Below are positions 46,470 through 59,362 of a DNA stretch of 64,000 bases, piece by piece. The DNA lies in assembly GCF_032118995.1 (NCBI RefSeq), contig NC_092661.1, positions 5,148,501 through 5,212,500 on the forward strand, read 5' to 3'. Numbering within the stretch: the first letter of the stretch is position 1; every line of letters begins with the position of its first letter. A program made the position numbers and the translations under genes. The notes below the pieces were generated by a model. That model was not told the DNA's origin. It ran no database searches and worked only from the letters and a program-made list of their open reading frames with translations. The stretch comes from Asterias amurensis (lineage: Eukaryota; Echinodermata; Asteroidea; Forcipulatida; Asteriidae).

Positions 46470-47659
46470 ATTCAAAAATGCCCTGTTGTTAAAAAACGTA
46501 AAAAAAAATAATAATAATAATGCAATTACAGACACTTTGACAGTTGAAAATTCGATGTTTGAAATATTTGTTTCAAAAACTTTGTCTGTTGCGCTAGGGT
46601 TGTGTGTACTGTTACTGTTTCAACAGTCTTTAGCTACTGAATCCGGCTCGGGTAATTATCGCATCCATACTGCAACCGGTATTAACAGAGTGTTTAAAAC
46701 CGGCCAAGCACATTGTTATTTATTCCCTTATACCAAAACCCTTCTGCACATGCCGGTGTAGGCATGTTAGGTAGGTAACCTTTTTGAAGATAGGGAAGCT
46801 TTTTACTGGGAACCTTTTTGATGGGGTTTGGCTACCAGATACAAATTAGAAAAGTAGGCGAAACAACATGTTGGTAAACTTATCGTTTATAGCACGTGTT
46901 GAGTTCATTATTGATTAAGTGGTCCTTGAGTCAAATATACCTCGGCAAGTGGAGAGCGAACTGACATCAATAAATGTACGGTGATGTGTCAGTTGGTTCA
47001 CTTCTGCACAACTCAATTTATTGATAGAAATTTAACAAATAACTGACGCGAGAAGTGTGTGCATCAAAGTGAAATAACGTTCTGGAATTGTAGTGCGTAA
47101 TCACTCCAGCACTGCTCAATTATTTATTGATACACATTTTACAAAAATAATTGAGGCGAGAAGTTTGTGCATCAAAGTGAAATAACGTTTTAGAGTTGTA
47201 GTGTGTCATCTATAGAGCAACAAATGAAACAAATTTGTTTACTTTCGTTTGTGGGTGGAAATTGTTGGCATTTTCCTGAGGCCCACTACTGTGTTTTACT
47301 GCAGTATTGAAGTATTCCGGGGTAAATCAAACTATTTAGAGTTACATCCAAGCCACAACGCATTTCAATTTGCGTATTAACTATTGTTTACATATCTGTA
47401 CTCAGGTTTAATATCTTTGTTTAGTTTATACTGAACTAATGAAACACATAACAAACAGCAATCCAGTGAAGTTGAAGTTGGAACAAACAACTTCTATGAA
47501 CAACCATGTTATGTTTTCTTCCTTGTAGCCCTTTACCTAGAGCGACTTGCATGCGAAAAAAAGTAAAACGTAAAGTAAAAATAGGGTAAGGACTTTTGAA
47601 ATGAAAATAATTTGCAACACATCGAGCGCGAAGTCAAATAATAATATTGCAATACTGGT

Positions 47660-50600
47660 CTAGCCACGGACTACTGCATACACCAAGCAGCCTAGCTGAT
47701 CATCTGCTTTCAAGTCTCCAGCCTTTACCTCGTAGAGCCTGCACTGACCAGAAGTCATGACGTAGTCGAAAGACCAACACTCGTTATTTATCTTGCAACG
47801 CATAAAACATTGCATAGGTGACTTCATGTGAAGGACCGACAGAGGGCGTGCGTCTGATACTTCTTTGTCCACAAATATCAATGTGGACATGCAGGTGATG
47901 GAGACCAACGGGTCCGCGATCATTGCTGCTGTAGACATGGCTGAAAAGTAAAACCAAACAGCTTATAATAGTAGCAACGAAAATATTGTGTTCTGGTAGA
48001 TTGCAAACAAAAATGCAAAAAATGCAGCAAACTATCGGTCGAACCGGCAGCAGCAAAACAACCAAGTTAAAGCAAAAGACTCATATAGATTGAGGTTGAT
48101 GCTCTGATTTTTAATAAGCAACTATGGTGCAATGATTTTAAGATTTTGTTAACCAAATAATAATAGCAAATGCCACAACAGAGTTAGTTTACCATTCTTG
48201 ATGAGGTGCTGAATAAAACAATTGTTTTTTTTTCTTGATTATAAAACAACATGGGTTACTTTCATTTGTTTTCGAAGTTTTTGTCCCCTTCCTTTTCTTC
48301 TTACTTGTTGATTGAGGGCAGTATTCCAGTGGGTACTCTTCGACCATCACTTCGCACAGTGTTATGAGGTGGTTTTCATATCCATTCATATGATCTTTGT
48401 CGTCCACGCTGACGTACTGCGCAATCACGGGAGGGTCACACAAAAACTGTATGTGTGCCCCAAGGATCGATGCTTGGACCGATGTCACTGGTAACCCACA
48501 GGCGGCATTGTTGAAAATGTCGCTCTCTATGCCTGCTCTTACGACAGCACCAATCAATCGATTATCTGCCAATGAAAAATCATTTCTTATAAACTCATTT
48601 CAGTTCAGGATGCATTGTCTTCATGTTGGTGTAAAGGTTGTTTATTTTTTCTTCTTCTAGTTTTAGGACAACCAATGTTTTTAATGGTTTTGATGTTCAC
48701 TACATTACATTATTTATCCCCATTAACAAACATGACACAAAATTAAACGACACGTTGGGGTTAGCCACCACCGATAGGCATTGCAGTGTAATCATTGATT
48801 GTGTTAATGATAAAGATCTAGGTGGATTTTTTCTAATCAGAATTATCTTAAGTTCCTTTTGTCTGCGAAGCAAAAAAACAGAAAAAAAACTCTTGCCAGA
48901 AAATACTCGTGAGTATAGCATAATGTAGGTATTCATATTAAAATGTCATCGTTTGTATCATCAACAAACCCACTCATGGAACTTTTATTGTCACAGAAAG
49001 TCTGTCAGTGTGCATGTAGACCTTTTTGAAAATACCCATTGCGAATGCGTTTGCCAGACTGTTGAATCACGTCGTGCATTGGCCTAATGTCATGGCTCTG
49101 CTTATTCTGAGCACCAAATCGGCACTCGCGGAAGCAAGGAATAGGGGACTTTCGGGACGCTTGGTGGCAGCAGACTTACAAGGTAAAATCCATTGTTCTC
49201 GGTAATGTGCGCATGCTCAGAACTACGTTAACAATGAACATTTACCTTAAAGGTGTGCTGCCACCTAGCGTTCAAAAGTCTTTTAATCCAGGCGTATTCA
49301 CGAGTTTGCGGGAAGTTTTGGCTTGTGTGTGTGTGCGTACTCCACGTAGGCATTCTACGCATAGTAATTCGGCGCTTTAGCGTGAACGGAGAACGGTGAG
49401 CGTAAGCGCAGAATCCGGCGGTCAGCAGAGCCATGAAATCGGGCCCTGGTCTAGCTTGCGATCGAATTTGTTCGCTAGCTAGGTCAGCAGGCACCTCATT
49501 CCAGGCATACCTTCCTAAACGCCCTTTCAGCCGTGCCGGTATTACTCCGCACAAGATCGAGTGATAAATATCACAATTGAGAACTACATTTCAAACTAAC
49601 TTTCACTTTAATTGAACATTTTCCGTTTTGATAATCACTTGAACAGGTCCTCTTTGGTAAAAAAGTTTAAATAAGTACAGTAAGTTATCGCTGATTATCA
49701 GATACCTCGGCTTTATAACCCAAGATCGCGCCAGTCATATTATCAAAACGTTTCAAAGTATTAAAGGAACACGTTGCCTTGGATCGGTCGAGTTGGTCCT
49801 TGGAAAGCGTTTGTAACCGTTTTTTTATAAAATGCACATGGGTAGAAAGATGTTGTAAAAGTAGAATACAATGATCCACACAAACATGCCTCGAAATTGC
49901 ACGGTGTTCCTTTTACCTCGTCGACTAACACGGTCGGCCATTTATGGGAGTCAAATTGTTGACTCCCATAAATGGTCGACCGTGTTAATTCGCACAGTAA
50001 AAGGAAAACCACGCAGTTTCGAGGCAAGCTTGTGTGGATCAATGGGTCGTATGAACAAAAAGTAGTATTTACTGACAAGTACTAGCAAAAAGTAAAAGCA
50101 TAAACTTCCAAGTAGAAGCATTCAGTAAAAGCATCTTCTGAATTCCGTATTAATAAACCTATTCTTTTACTGCAAAGTATTTACTTAATGCTTTGGAGGA
50201 AATACTTCTGATATACCATGGCTGAATGGCTCTTAACAAAAGGTTTCCTTTGTATTACAACTCCCATTCACGTCTACGTACGCGCTCACACACACAGCCA
50301 AAGCAGCATTTGATTTAATAGAAACACAGAAATCTTCAAGTCAGCCATGAGGTTTTTATTCTGACAACATTTTGATGAAGACGACTCATCTGGACACACA
50401 GAATAAAAACGTTTTTGTTATGCTTTTGAAACTTGGAGTGCATGACAGCGCTGTACAGGGTGTCTCAAAAAAAAGGTAATCCTACTTTAAAGGGTTTTTA
50501 TGGCCAGACTATTATGTTTACCAGCAGAAAGCATGGCATCATCTTAAAGCTGAAAACTTGTGCTTTCCAATAATACATTTGGTTACATTCCAGGGTCATG

Positions 50601-53600
50601 CATCAGCGAGCACCATTGTCTTGAAAATGTGGTGCAAAAATGCAGTTGGTTCCCATGTCATTTTGGCCTTCAGACAGAGTGTAAACCTCGGGTTGTCACA
50701 AACGGTTCAGCTAATAACAGCAGAGTGGCCAAGAAAAGGTATGAAACCAGAAGTTTGCTGGGATCTCTCTCACACCGCTCAAGAAGCCACTCACAGAAAG
50801 TATGTCTTCTTGCAAGATCAGGAAGCAGAAGTTCATGACGGATGTGAAGATGTGGAACAGGTGGAAGTGAAGGTCCAGATGAGTGATCCGATTAAAAGTG
50901 GTGTAGCTCAGTCCAACACCATTCCGTCTTGCACTTGTCTCCCGTGGGTGGTCAATCAGTTGCTGTCGTAGGATAGCGATTTTTTCCTGAGATCTCGCTG
51001 TCCTTGGCCTTCTTGAACTTCCTTTGTTGCGATTGAGGTTGGTTCCTGATGTGCTTCATACTTTCTCACATTGGCCCAGATTGTTTCTTTGCTGGTGGTT
51101 CTCGATCTGGGAATGCTTCTCCAAATTCATCCTGTGTAGCCTGCAAAAAGTGCTGGTTGCATACCATTTCTTGACCACAAATGTTCTCTGTTCTGCCGTT
51201 AGCTGAACCATTGTGACAACCTGAGGTTTACACTCTGTCTGAAGGCCAGAATGACAAGGGTTTAAAAGTGAACCAACTGCATTTTTGCACCACATTTTCA
51301 AGACGATGGTGCTCGCTGATGCATGACCCTGGAATGTAACCAAATGTATCATTGGAAAGCACAAGGTTTCAGCTTTAAGATGATGCCATACTTTCTGCTG
51401 GTAAACATAATAGTCTGGCCATAAAAACCCTTTAAAGTAGGATTACCTTTTTTTTGAGACACCTTGTATAGAGAAGATGAGAGCTGGATATGAGCATACC
51501 TATTTAAATTAAACTTAAAAGTTTTAATATAGCACGAACAACATTCTATTGAAATGCATTCAATTGTTTAAAAAATTACTTCTTCTGATTTTATGAACAA
51601 TAAGCCTTAATGATCGAGGCATTCATTTCTGAGTTGAAAAAATTCTTTATATCTTTTTAATGATACTGTAATGATACAAAACCTTTTTTTTACAAACGGT
51701 TTTGTTTTATCCTCAGCATATTTAAACAAGTTTGATTAAAAGCAGTTTGAGTTTGTGTGTATTGTTTCTGTTGTGAAACACTGTGTATGTGTTTATTTAA
51801 TATTTCAGTGATGTCTTTCCTTTGGACTAAAACATTTATCCTGTGAGGAACATTCATAAACACTGTCATTTCTTCGGACGAGCCTTTTACGTCTGTGCCC
51901 AAGGTAGCTCTGGAGCTACCTTGAAAAATCACTAGTATTTACTTGCATTTTGTAGTATATTCTCCGTTTTATTCATATGGAAGTAAGTAAGTGCTAAAAT
52001 TAAAAGAATTTACTTTTTGGTAAAAGTAGATACTTTTAGCATTTTAGTAAATACTTTTAAGTAACAGTTTTTACTTCCTTTTATTCATATGGATGGTAGT
52101 AAATACTTGAAATTTTCAAGTAAAAGTAAGTACTACTTTTTATTCATACGACCCATTGTATTCCACTTTTTAAACGTCTTTCCAACCATACGCATTTTAT
52201 AATAAAAAAGGGTTACAGACGCTTTTTTATACCAACTCGTCCGATCCAAGGCAACGTGTTCCTTTAACTTTTAGAACTTACTACAGCAATCTCCTCTATT
52301 GACAAGGGTGATACGACCGAGGCAGTGGTTTGCTCCCAGGTCCACCTTCCACCAGGGATGAGAATTGAAACCTACAACAAGAACGAATTTAAGAGAATTG
52401 TGGATTACATAGTGATGTTGAAAACCTTATGGTATCGATGGTGTATAACCACAAACAAACACGCAGTTTTGACTACTGTGTTCCCACGAAGTGATCTGTT
52501 GACCTTTTGAAGCATTAGCGAAGTTCCACGAAGAAATTGAGAGTTAAAAACTCGTTTTGGACTGCTTTCCACACCAATGTATTAAAGATTTACACTGACA
52601 GTTTATTTTGTAGTTGGTTGGTATTCGACAGAAGGAAAAAGTCGCATCTATGTCACAAAGTCCGACCAGGCCCTTTCAAAACTTCTGTCTTTTCATTGGT
52701 TTAGAGCGCGTCACATGATAGTTTTACTAGACACCCCGCGGCCGTGTAGAAGCCGTTTGCTTGCATGGCGCGCGCAGTAGACCAAGACGTCTTTTTTTAC
52801 CCAACTCGAACCCGGTTGTGCATCTGTGTATCTAAAGATGCGCGTACGAATGTTACGTGTACGAGGCTGATAAATAATCATCAGTTCAACTGCGGTTGTC
52901 TCTAAACACGGAATTGCTTGCTAGGCCCTCGTCAGTTCTTAGGGGCAACCCACGATACGATACGAGTGTGCGGAGATTACAAAATCGAACAAAGTTTTAA
53001 AATGCGAGGCTCGTATGTTTGTTGCGCCGAGTTACACTCTCTTCTAACCACCAATGTAATTTATAATTTGCATCTTCCAAACAGTTTTAATTTAGACTTC
53101 AAACTTACCCGTAGTGGAGCAAGACTCAATAAAGAAGTTTGTGTTTGTGTTGCCGTCAATTGCTCGAGCTGCAAATGCAACATTTCTGTAGTCCGAGATC
53201 TGGCTGGCTTGCATCCCGCGGAGATCCAATGCTGAAATGAACATGACTCAATACAATAAAATATTCGTTCAAGGGAGATCAACTTTTTGATAATTACACT
53301 TAAAGTTTATATTACAAACTTACAAACTGAGAGACATTCCACTTTCATAAATCACATTGTGTTTTCCTATTAAAGATAAATTTCCGTGCGTGCACATTAT
53401 GCTTTTAGGGTTTTCGGCGATATCTCAAAACGCAACCTTTTGAACGAAATGTTGACAAAGTCATGTAAGTTTTACGGTTTACATAATGTAAAACATTAAT
53501 GACCGGTTCCGAAAACTGAATGTATACTTTGCCTCAAAGTATGTTGTGTTTGCTTTATTAGTGTTCGCCATTTAGTTTTACCGTTATTAATATACTTACC

Positions 53601-53705
53601 AGTGAGATTGAGGCACCAGCAGGATAGCGGGTAAAACCACGCGAGGATTCCAAAGAGAAATATCAACCGGTTTTTCTCTGGCCACATACCCTCACAGCGA
53701 GCCAT
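47660..53705 (-). CDS. Secreted F-type lectin with PAN/Apple-like domain, array copy C
   Basis: Five exons: 53705-53600, 53231-53109, 52371-52282, 48565-48305 and 47940-47660. Introns are phase 1 with GT-AG sites, and the product is 286 aa. Exon 1 is one codon shorter than in copy A but in frame and still encodes a hydrophobic signal peptide. The lectin domain keeps WWKVDL, NRGDCC (R102, D104) and the following Arg (R109). The classical pocket His is Thr (residue 75). Exon 2 reads NTNTNFFIESCSTTG, so the three array genes have three different short loops before the conserved SC. Intron 3 holds about 2.5 kb of nested DNA transposons. The PAN-like exon is nearly identical to copies A and B. The neighbouring copies are in the same orientation, as expected from unequal crossing-over. 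Confidence 0.85.
50044..52154. mobile_element. 2.1 kb TIR element with GGGTCGTATGAA ends
   Basis: The termini gggtcgtatgaacaaaaagt and its near complement are flanked by AT (50042-50043 and 52155-52156). Subterminal regions are rich in short aagtann / tactttt motifs in both orientations. Superfamily unknown; no transposase of its own was seen. It contains a mariner-like element. Confidence 0.75.
50456..51466 (-). mobile_element. Mariner-like fold-back element with TA duplication
   Basis: 1011 bp, ends cagggtgtctcaaaa and complement, flanked by TA (50454-50455 and 51467-51468). The inverted repeats are ~250-330 bp. Inside the right one, on the minus strand, a frame starts MVQLTAEQRTFVVKKWYATS, resembling the first helix-turn-helix of mariner/IS630-type transposases, and soon stops. 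The left repeat holds a decayed copy of the same start. The catalytic domain is missing, so it is non-autonomous. Confidence 0.75.
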
Positions 53706-55492
53706 CCTTGCACCACACTATAGACTAGTGCTATGTTTCTGAAATATCCTTTCAGTACAGACTGAACGCGGTGGGTTTAATACAATCTGCCAGTATATGC
53801 CCGTCAACCAATAGGCGCTGGACTCGTGGGTCACGTGTTTACTGGGGTGCTCGCCCCTGATTATTATGAGGGTAAAATTTATTAAACTGCCAAAAAAGAA
53901 AAAAGAAAAAAGAAAATTGTACTCAGAATCACTGCAGCTAGTAAGTAATGGTTTGTTAACAATTTCGAGAAAGTTTTCCCTTCGAGTTTATTGGTTTTTT
54001 ATATTGTTCACCCCCGAAAACCATGTGAATCAGAGAATTTAATTAAGGGCAGGTGTCCGTTCGCGAATGTGCTTAGGATGCGGTTGGAATACGACCCTAC
54101 CTTTAAAGGGTACATTTGGATCTTTTCCATTTTCAAAGTGATATGATGGTTGTAAAAAAGGCTCATTGGAAGAATATACAAGACAATACAAAAGCATGTG
54201 AATAAATAATAAAAAGAGCATCAATAAAAAAAATATATATCAGAATGGATCGTGACAATAGGGTTATACCCAATCGCTATAAAAACAACACTATTGTTAT
54301 TGGTTTTAGTTCAAACAACCTATTGGGATGATGACCAGCAATAGGTTGAATTATGCACTTAAAGAACACAACTTTGTGCAACAAGGGTGTGTTCTCTGTC
54401 ACTATTCTCTTGCAACTTCGAAGGCAAATAAAGTGCAGATGATCTCAGATTTTTAATTTTATGCATAATTCAATATCGGGGTACATCAAGTGACAATTAC
54501 CGAAGGTGTCCGTGCCTGTAATTAAGATACGAGGGTACATGTAACAGAGTTTTTATTTTGGGGGGATTTATCAAAGTTTGTCTTTTTAATTCTATTTGTT
54601 GAGTGTTAAACCGGACGAGACTTTAAGCTGGTGGGTTAAATATATAAGTATAATCGACCCTGATTGCTTGATGACGAAACGCGTCATCGCGCATTGTTAC
54701 CATTGGCAACGTGTTAAACAATGAAGTATTTCCAATCGTCCATGACAACAATCCAGCGTCATGGTTTCAGTAACACACTTTTGATACACGAATCTTGAAC
54801 GTCCTCGAAGAAGGCACTTGATTAGAAACACGTTTTTTAAAAGACGAAATATTTTATGAGGTTCTGTGCTCGTGGAGGGTGACTACAAATAAACCTTTAA
54901 AAATGGTGTGTGTACACTCACGTGCGTATGCCTACATACCAACACTATAGGGTATCCGACATGCATAGACCTATTCGCAAATACCCATTGCGCAAGCGCT
55001 AACTGTTGGATGAGATGCATGCTGGTCTAGCTAGCGATCAAACTTGATCGCTAGCTAGACCAATACGCATCCTAATCCTTCGCCTATTACTTACGTACCT
55101 AGGGGCCTACTGAGTATTTGCGATTGGGTACATGGTGTGCGTTCGGTCGTAGCTTCCCGTGTGTTACGGGGATTAACATGTTAAATTCCACTGAAACGAA
55201 AATAGACTGTGCAAGTCACACGCGAATCGGAAGTGGAATATTTGCAACGCAACGATAATTTTTTATTTTTTAAACTTTTAAAAATATTTGAACTTCAAAA
55301 GTAGGTTAAGGATAATAATGATCGAACAAAAACAAAACAAAGCGCGGTGAGATCAAACACCACTGAGAACGAGGTTGTATGTTAACGTAGTGCCAATTTT
55401 AACACGCGCGAGATATGCAGTCTATTGGGAACACCATTAGACTTGTGTCAACATAAACTAGACCAGATTTAAAAAAAAAAACTTCGAGCGGT

Positions 55493-55917
55493 TTAACTAA
55501 TTTGGGGGTGCTGAATCCGAAAATGATGGATACCAAGGCTAATTTTTAGTCCTTCACCCTTAAAAACAAATGTTAAACAACACATAAATAACTCTAGAAA
55601 AAAACCCCAACTCAAATACTTTCAAAATGACATTGAAAGCACCTGTTGGTCCCTCTGAAAGTGCAATTTGATTGCAGATCTATCCAGTACACTCAAAAGT
55701 TTGTTACGGATACCTGACCTGCACCCGGGTACCTGCCCTGTATGGTATCCTGACAACATCAATATGGAACCACAGCAGAACCTGACTATTTTCACGTGAG
55801 AAGTCCGTCGTCTGCTAGGTTTTCTGTGTTGTTTTAAATTTGATTTTTCAGGGTGAAGGACTAAAAATGAGCCTTGGTATCCACCATTTTCGGATTCAGC
55901 ACCCCCAAATTAGTTAA
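55493..55917. mobile_element. 425-bp TIR element, copy C
   Basis: Orthologue of 8346-8770 in the third array unit, nearly identical. Confidence 0.7.
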
Positions 55918-58062
55918 ATCAGGTATGTTAGCAACTTTTACTCAAAAATGCCGCTCACTTCCTTAACTACAGCCCTTTTTGGAAATCTGGTCTAGACTTA
56001 CATGCGCCATGCACGAAAAAGGCATACATTTCCATTAAGTAGAATAATTCAACATGATACATCTTCAATAACGGGATTTATTATGGAGCGCTCTACCACC
56101 AAATGCCTGCTACACGGCCGAACTCAGAACCAGTTCAGATTTATCTAAAGTAGCTCTAAAAACCTCCAAGCAAGATGTCTTAATACCAAATCACATGATG
56201 ATATTTGACAGCTTGTTACTAATCGTTAGCTTCCCCTTTCTCTGCGAAATCGACCCTTCCCCCAGTGTTAGTGTGCACAGATCTGCACGAGCGATGTGCT
56301 ATTTTTACATCATTTCATAGGGGTGACTGGGAACGTGTCGTGTGTTCCATGCAAGCTGGCATGATGCTGCGGTTAGTCAGCCAACCAAAATGCGGAGGAC
56401 AAAACAAAACACAAATTTGACTCACGTTTTTATCCTGATGCAGAAATGTCAGATTGTCCTTTCGAATATAAAATAATTCATATTACTAAATTCATGGCCC
56501 AACATCAAACTAACCGTAAGCAGGCGCGGATCCACGAATCGGGGGGGGGGGGGGGGGCGGGGTCACACTTAGGTCCAATATTATGTTTATCATTATTTTT
56601 TAGTAAACAGTTTTTCTGTTTTTTTCAGGCGTGGAAAATAATATTTGCTGAATAAGTTGTAGTTATTTTGTTGAATGTCTAGCAAACTCCCTTTCACCCC
56701 TCTTTTCTCCCATATTAATGTTATTTCTTTTTCTAACATACTTTAAAACATTGACAGAGTAGTGCAATGCGCGCACAACTATTTATTCACAAACAGGCAA
56801 CTATTGATCTGCGTGCATGTTCAGCTTTTGCACCACTATGTATTTTCATTGTTGTGCAATAAAGGGCAATAAAGGTATTAAACCAAACTCAATCATAGGA
56901 ATGTGGAACAACCAACAAAACTCTGGCGTTCAAATCCAACAAAATTCTTACTGCAGGCCCAATTGCTTATCATTGCTATACCAATCTTACTGTAAGTCTA
57001 ATTTGGATGCTGAGTATATCACATTGTGTAGTAGGTACTTGGCAATTTGCGTTAAAATTTGCATTAGTATGTCTAAAGATTTAAAGGCATTGGACACTAT
57101 TGGTAATTACTCAAAATAATCATTAGCATAAAACCTTACTTGGTGACTAGTAATGGGGAGAGAGTGATGGTATAAAACGTTGTGAGAAACGGCTCCCTCT
57201 GAAGTGACATAGTTTTCGAGAAACAGGTAATGTTCCACCAGTTCCACGATTTTGACTTCGAGACTTCAGATTTAGAATTTGAGGTCTCGAAATCAACCAT
57301 CTAAACGCACACAACTAAAGAGGATGGAACATTATACTCGTTAGTTGTTGTTAGCCCCTTGAGTAGGCCTAATAGCTGGCATCAGTTTATCTGTACCACG
57401 ATTCTTGGTCATCAAGGACATTTGGCTACGCTAAATCCTAATTGCCTTAATTAATCGTGTGTGCTTTCCTTTATTCGGCAAAGTCCTTGCCAGCGCTACC
57501 TCCGTGACGTGCGTTTTATCATCAGATTATTGCATGACTAAATCAGCTATAATATGCCTACGGTCAACCACACCTACGTAAACTCAAATGGAGACCAATA
57601 TCAATATTATGGCTACATTCAAATACTCAACAAATTATCTTTCGGTTAGACTAAAAGCTACAATCGCAAACTTGAAACCTAGTCTAATGCTATGCGGGCT
57701 CTTGTGCTTTTAAATGATAACGCACTCTTTTCGTGGTGGAAACAGAGAGGTGATGGTTAATGTTGTTGGTCTAAAGTGCATGTACCTTCCCTCAAGCAAG
57801 TGGGCCCATATAATTTGAGAAAAAAAAATCTAACGCACCACTTTTGTTTAACACTTAATCTCCCATTACTGTATGCGCGAATTTAAAGTTTCGGGTTAAT
57901 TTCTGACAGAAATTACTTAATCAAAATGTTAACAAGCCGGGGTTAGAACAATCAATCGACTTTGCTCTGTTAACTCCCTATTATAAATACCTCAGACAGT
58001 TTCGCTGTTCCTATTGGTGGAGAGCGCGTCACGTGGGTGTGTATAAACATTTGTTTTACGCA

Positions 58063-58097
58063 TAGAGCTATATATATATATATATATAGCTCTATGG
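58063..58097. repeat. AT-dinucleotide palindrome with catagagct arms
   Basis: An inverted repeat whose arms begin catagagctatatata and meet in a run of TA dinucleotides. It could form a cruciform; its length is probably variable. Confidence 0.8.
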
Positions 58098-58374
58098 TTT
58101 TATGACCAGTAAAAAGTGTTGGAACATGGGCATGACACGCGAGCTTGCACCTGTTCTTATAAGACAATTTCTTCATTCATATGGTTGAGAGCAACGGCTG
58201 AAACAGTTGTGCCACATCACGCGATACGCGCGACGCGCACAGCATTCCCTTATAAGGAGTTGTTTACCCGAGGGCGGCGGAGGGCTTTACCATTTCATAG
58301 CTGGAGGGGTGTTGTGTTGAAAGAAAAAAGTGTTGATGTTTTTGACCGAAAAGGTATTTATGGGTGGGAATCAA

Positions 58375-58525
58375 AGTGTGTTGAATCGGTTTTCAACTAG
58401 TGGTTTAAACCCGCCGAGGCCTGGTTCTTGATAATTTACCTCGACTTCGTCTCGGTAAAAACTATCAAGAGTCAGGCCTTGTTGAGATTAAACCACTAGT
58501 TGAAAACCTCTTCACAACACATTGA
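58375..58525. mobile_element. MITE with GGTTTTCAACTAGTGG ends
   Basis: The inverted ends ggttttcaactagtggttta and complement enclose a second inverted pair (ggcctggttcttgataa ... actatcaagagtcaggcc) and a cgacttcgtcg-like loop. About 150 bp, non-coding. Confidence 0.75.
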
Positions 58526-59362
58526 TTCCCCTATTAACTGACCTAAATAAAGCAATAGTGCTCCAATCAGTGCTACAATAGTGCTCCAATCAAAAGATAA
58601 CCATTTTACTCAGAAAACCCAGTCGTTATATTTTATTGTAATGCAGGATGATATTAAGCAAAATAATATAAAAAATGGACCAAATTATTCCAAGGACTAA
58701 AATTGAGCACGATCTGTACCATTGCCATGGATACAAGCAGGATAAACAAATCACCTTGGTGAGCAGTCTGACTCGTTCAGTTTAAGCATAGTAGCATTAT
58801 GAGCTATAAACCTCGTCTGTCAATATCAATCATTCAGTCAAGTTCAACAATGGCAAAATGTCAATCTGACGGGCAGAAAAACGTTCGGAAAAAACGTATT
58901 TGTTATGCTTCTTTGTTGAGTAATAAATGAATTACTCAACAAAGAAGCTCCCTCTGACGTAACGTAGTTTTTGAGAAAGAGGTAATTTCTCACTAAAATA
59001 ATAAAAGACTGCTGGTCAGATAAGAAGCCTTTTATTCCTATATGAAAGCACATTATTTTGAACAACAAAGGTGTTTTTTCTTTCATCATTTTATTGCAAC
59101 TTCGATGGCCATTGAGTCAAAATTTTCACAGGCTTGTTGTTTTGTGCATATGTTGGGATACACCAGGTGAGAATACAATTACCAAACGTGTCCAGTGCCG
59201 GCCTTTAACATGGTTTAAATGACCTATGAAATACTTTAGAAGTATATTCTTATGCAAGTTCAACACCTAGTCCAATTTTTTCTACAACTCGTTGTTTTAA
59301 TACATGCTTATAAATCGTTAAAGAAAATTGCAAAGATCTGGTCAGATTAAAAAAAAAAATTT

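Larger units (their letters stand above)
49765..52263. mobile_element. AGGAACACG-family MITE carrying nested elements (copy C intron 3)
   Basis: TTAA at 49761-49764 and 52264-52267 flanks ends aggaacacgttgccttgg and its complement. Copy A has a single TTAA here (agtattaactttt). The MITE itself is about 0.4 kb with a hairpin core (cacggtcggccatttatg ... cataaatggtcgaccgtg near 49930-49985). Its right half is interrupted by 50044-52154. Confidence 0.85.
43968..57327. repeat. Tandem array unit, copy C, right-truncated
   Basis: This third unit is enlarged in the lectin intron 3 by nested DNA elements (49765-52263) and by a short MITE at 44756-45105. It follows copies A and B until about 57327, then changes abruptly to sequence not repeated elsewhere in the window. 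The unit part corresponding to about 10186-13458 of copy A (including the LINE fragment) is absent, so 57327 marks the right edge of the array. Confidence 0.88.
57328..59362. other. Unique region between array edge and inverted lectin gene
   Basis: No gene recognised. It holds an alternating-AT palindrome (about 58063-58097), a MITE at 58375-58525, a hairpin at about 58908-58950, and a right-hand half of the TTAAAGGCATTGGACAC MITE family (about 58950-59212). Confidence 0.5.
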
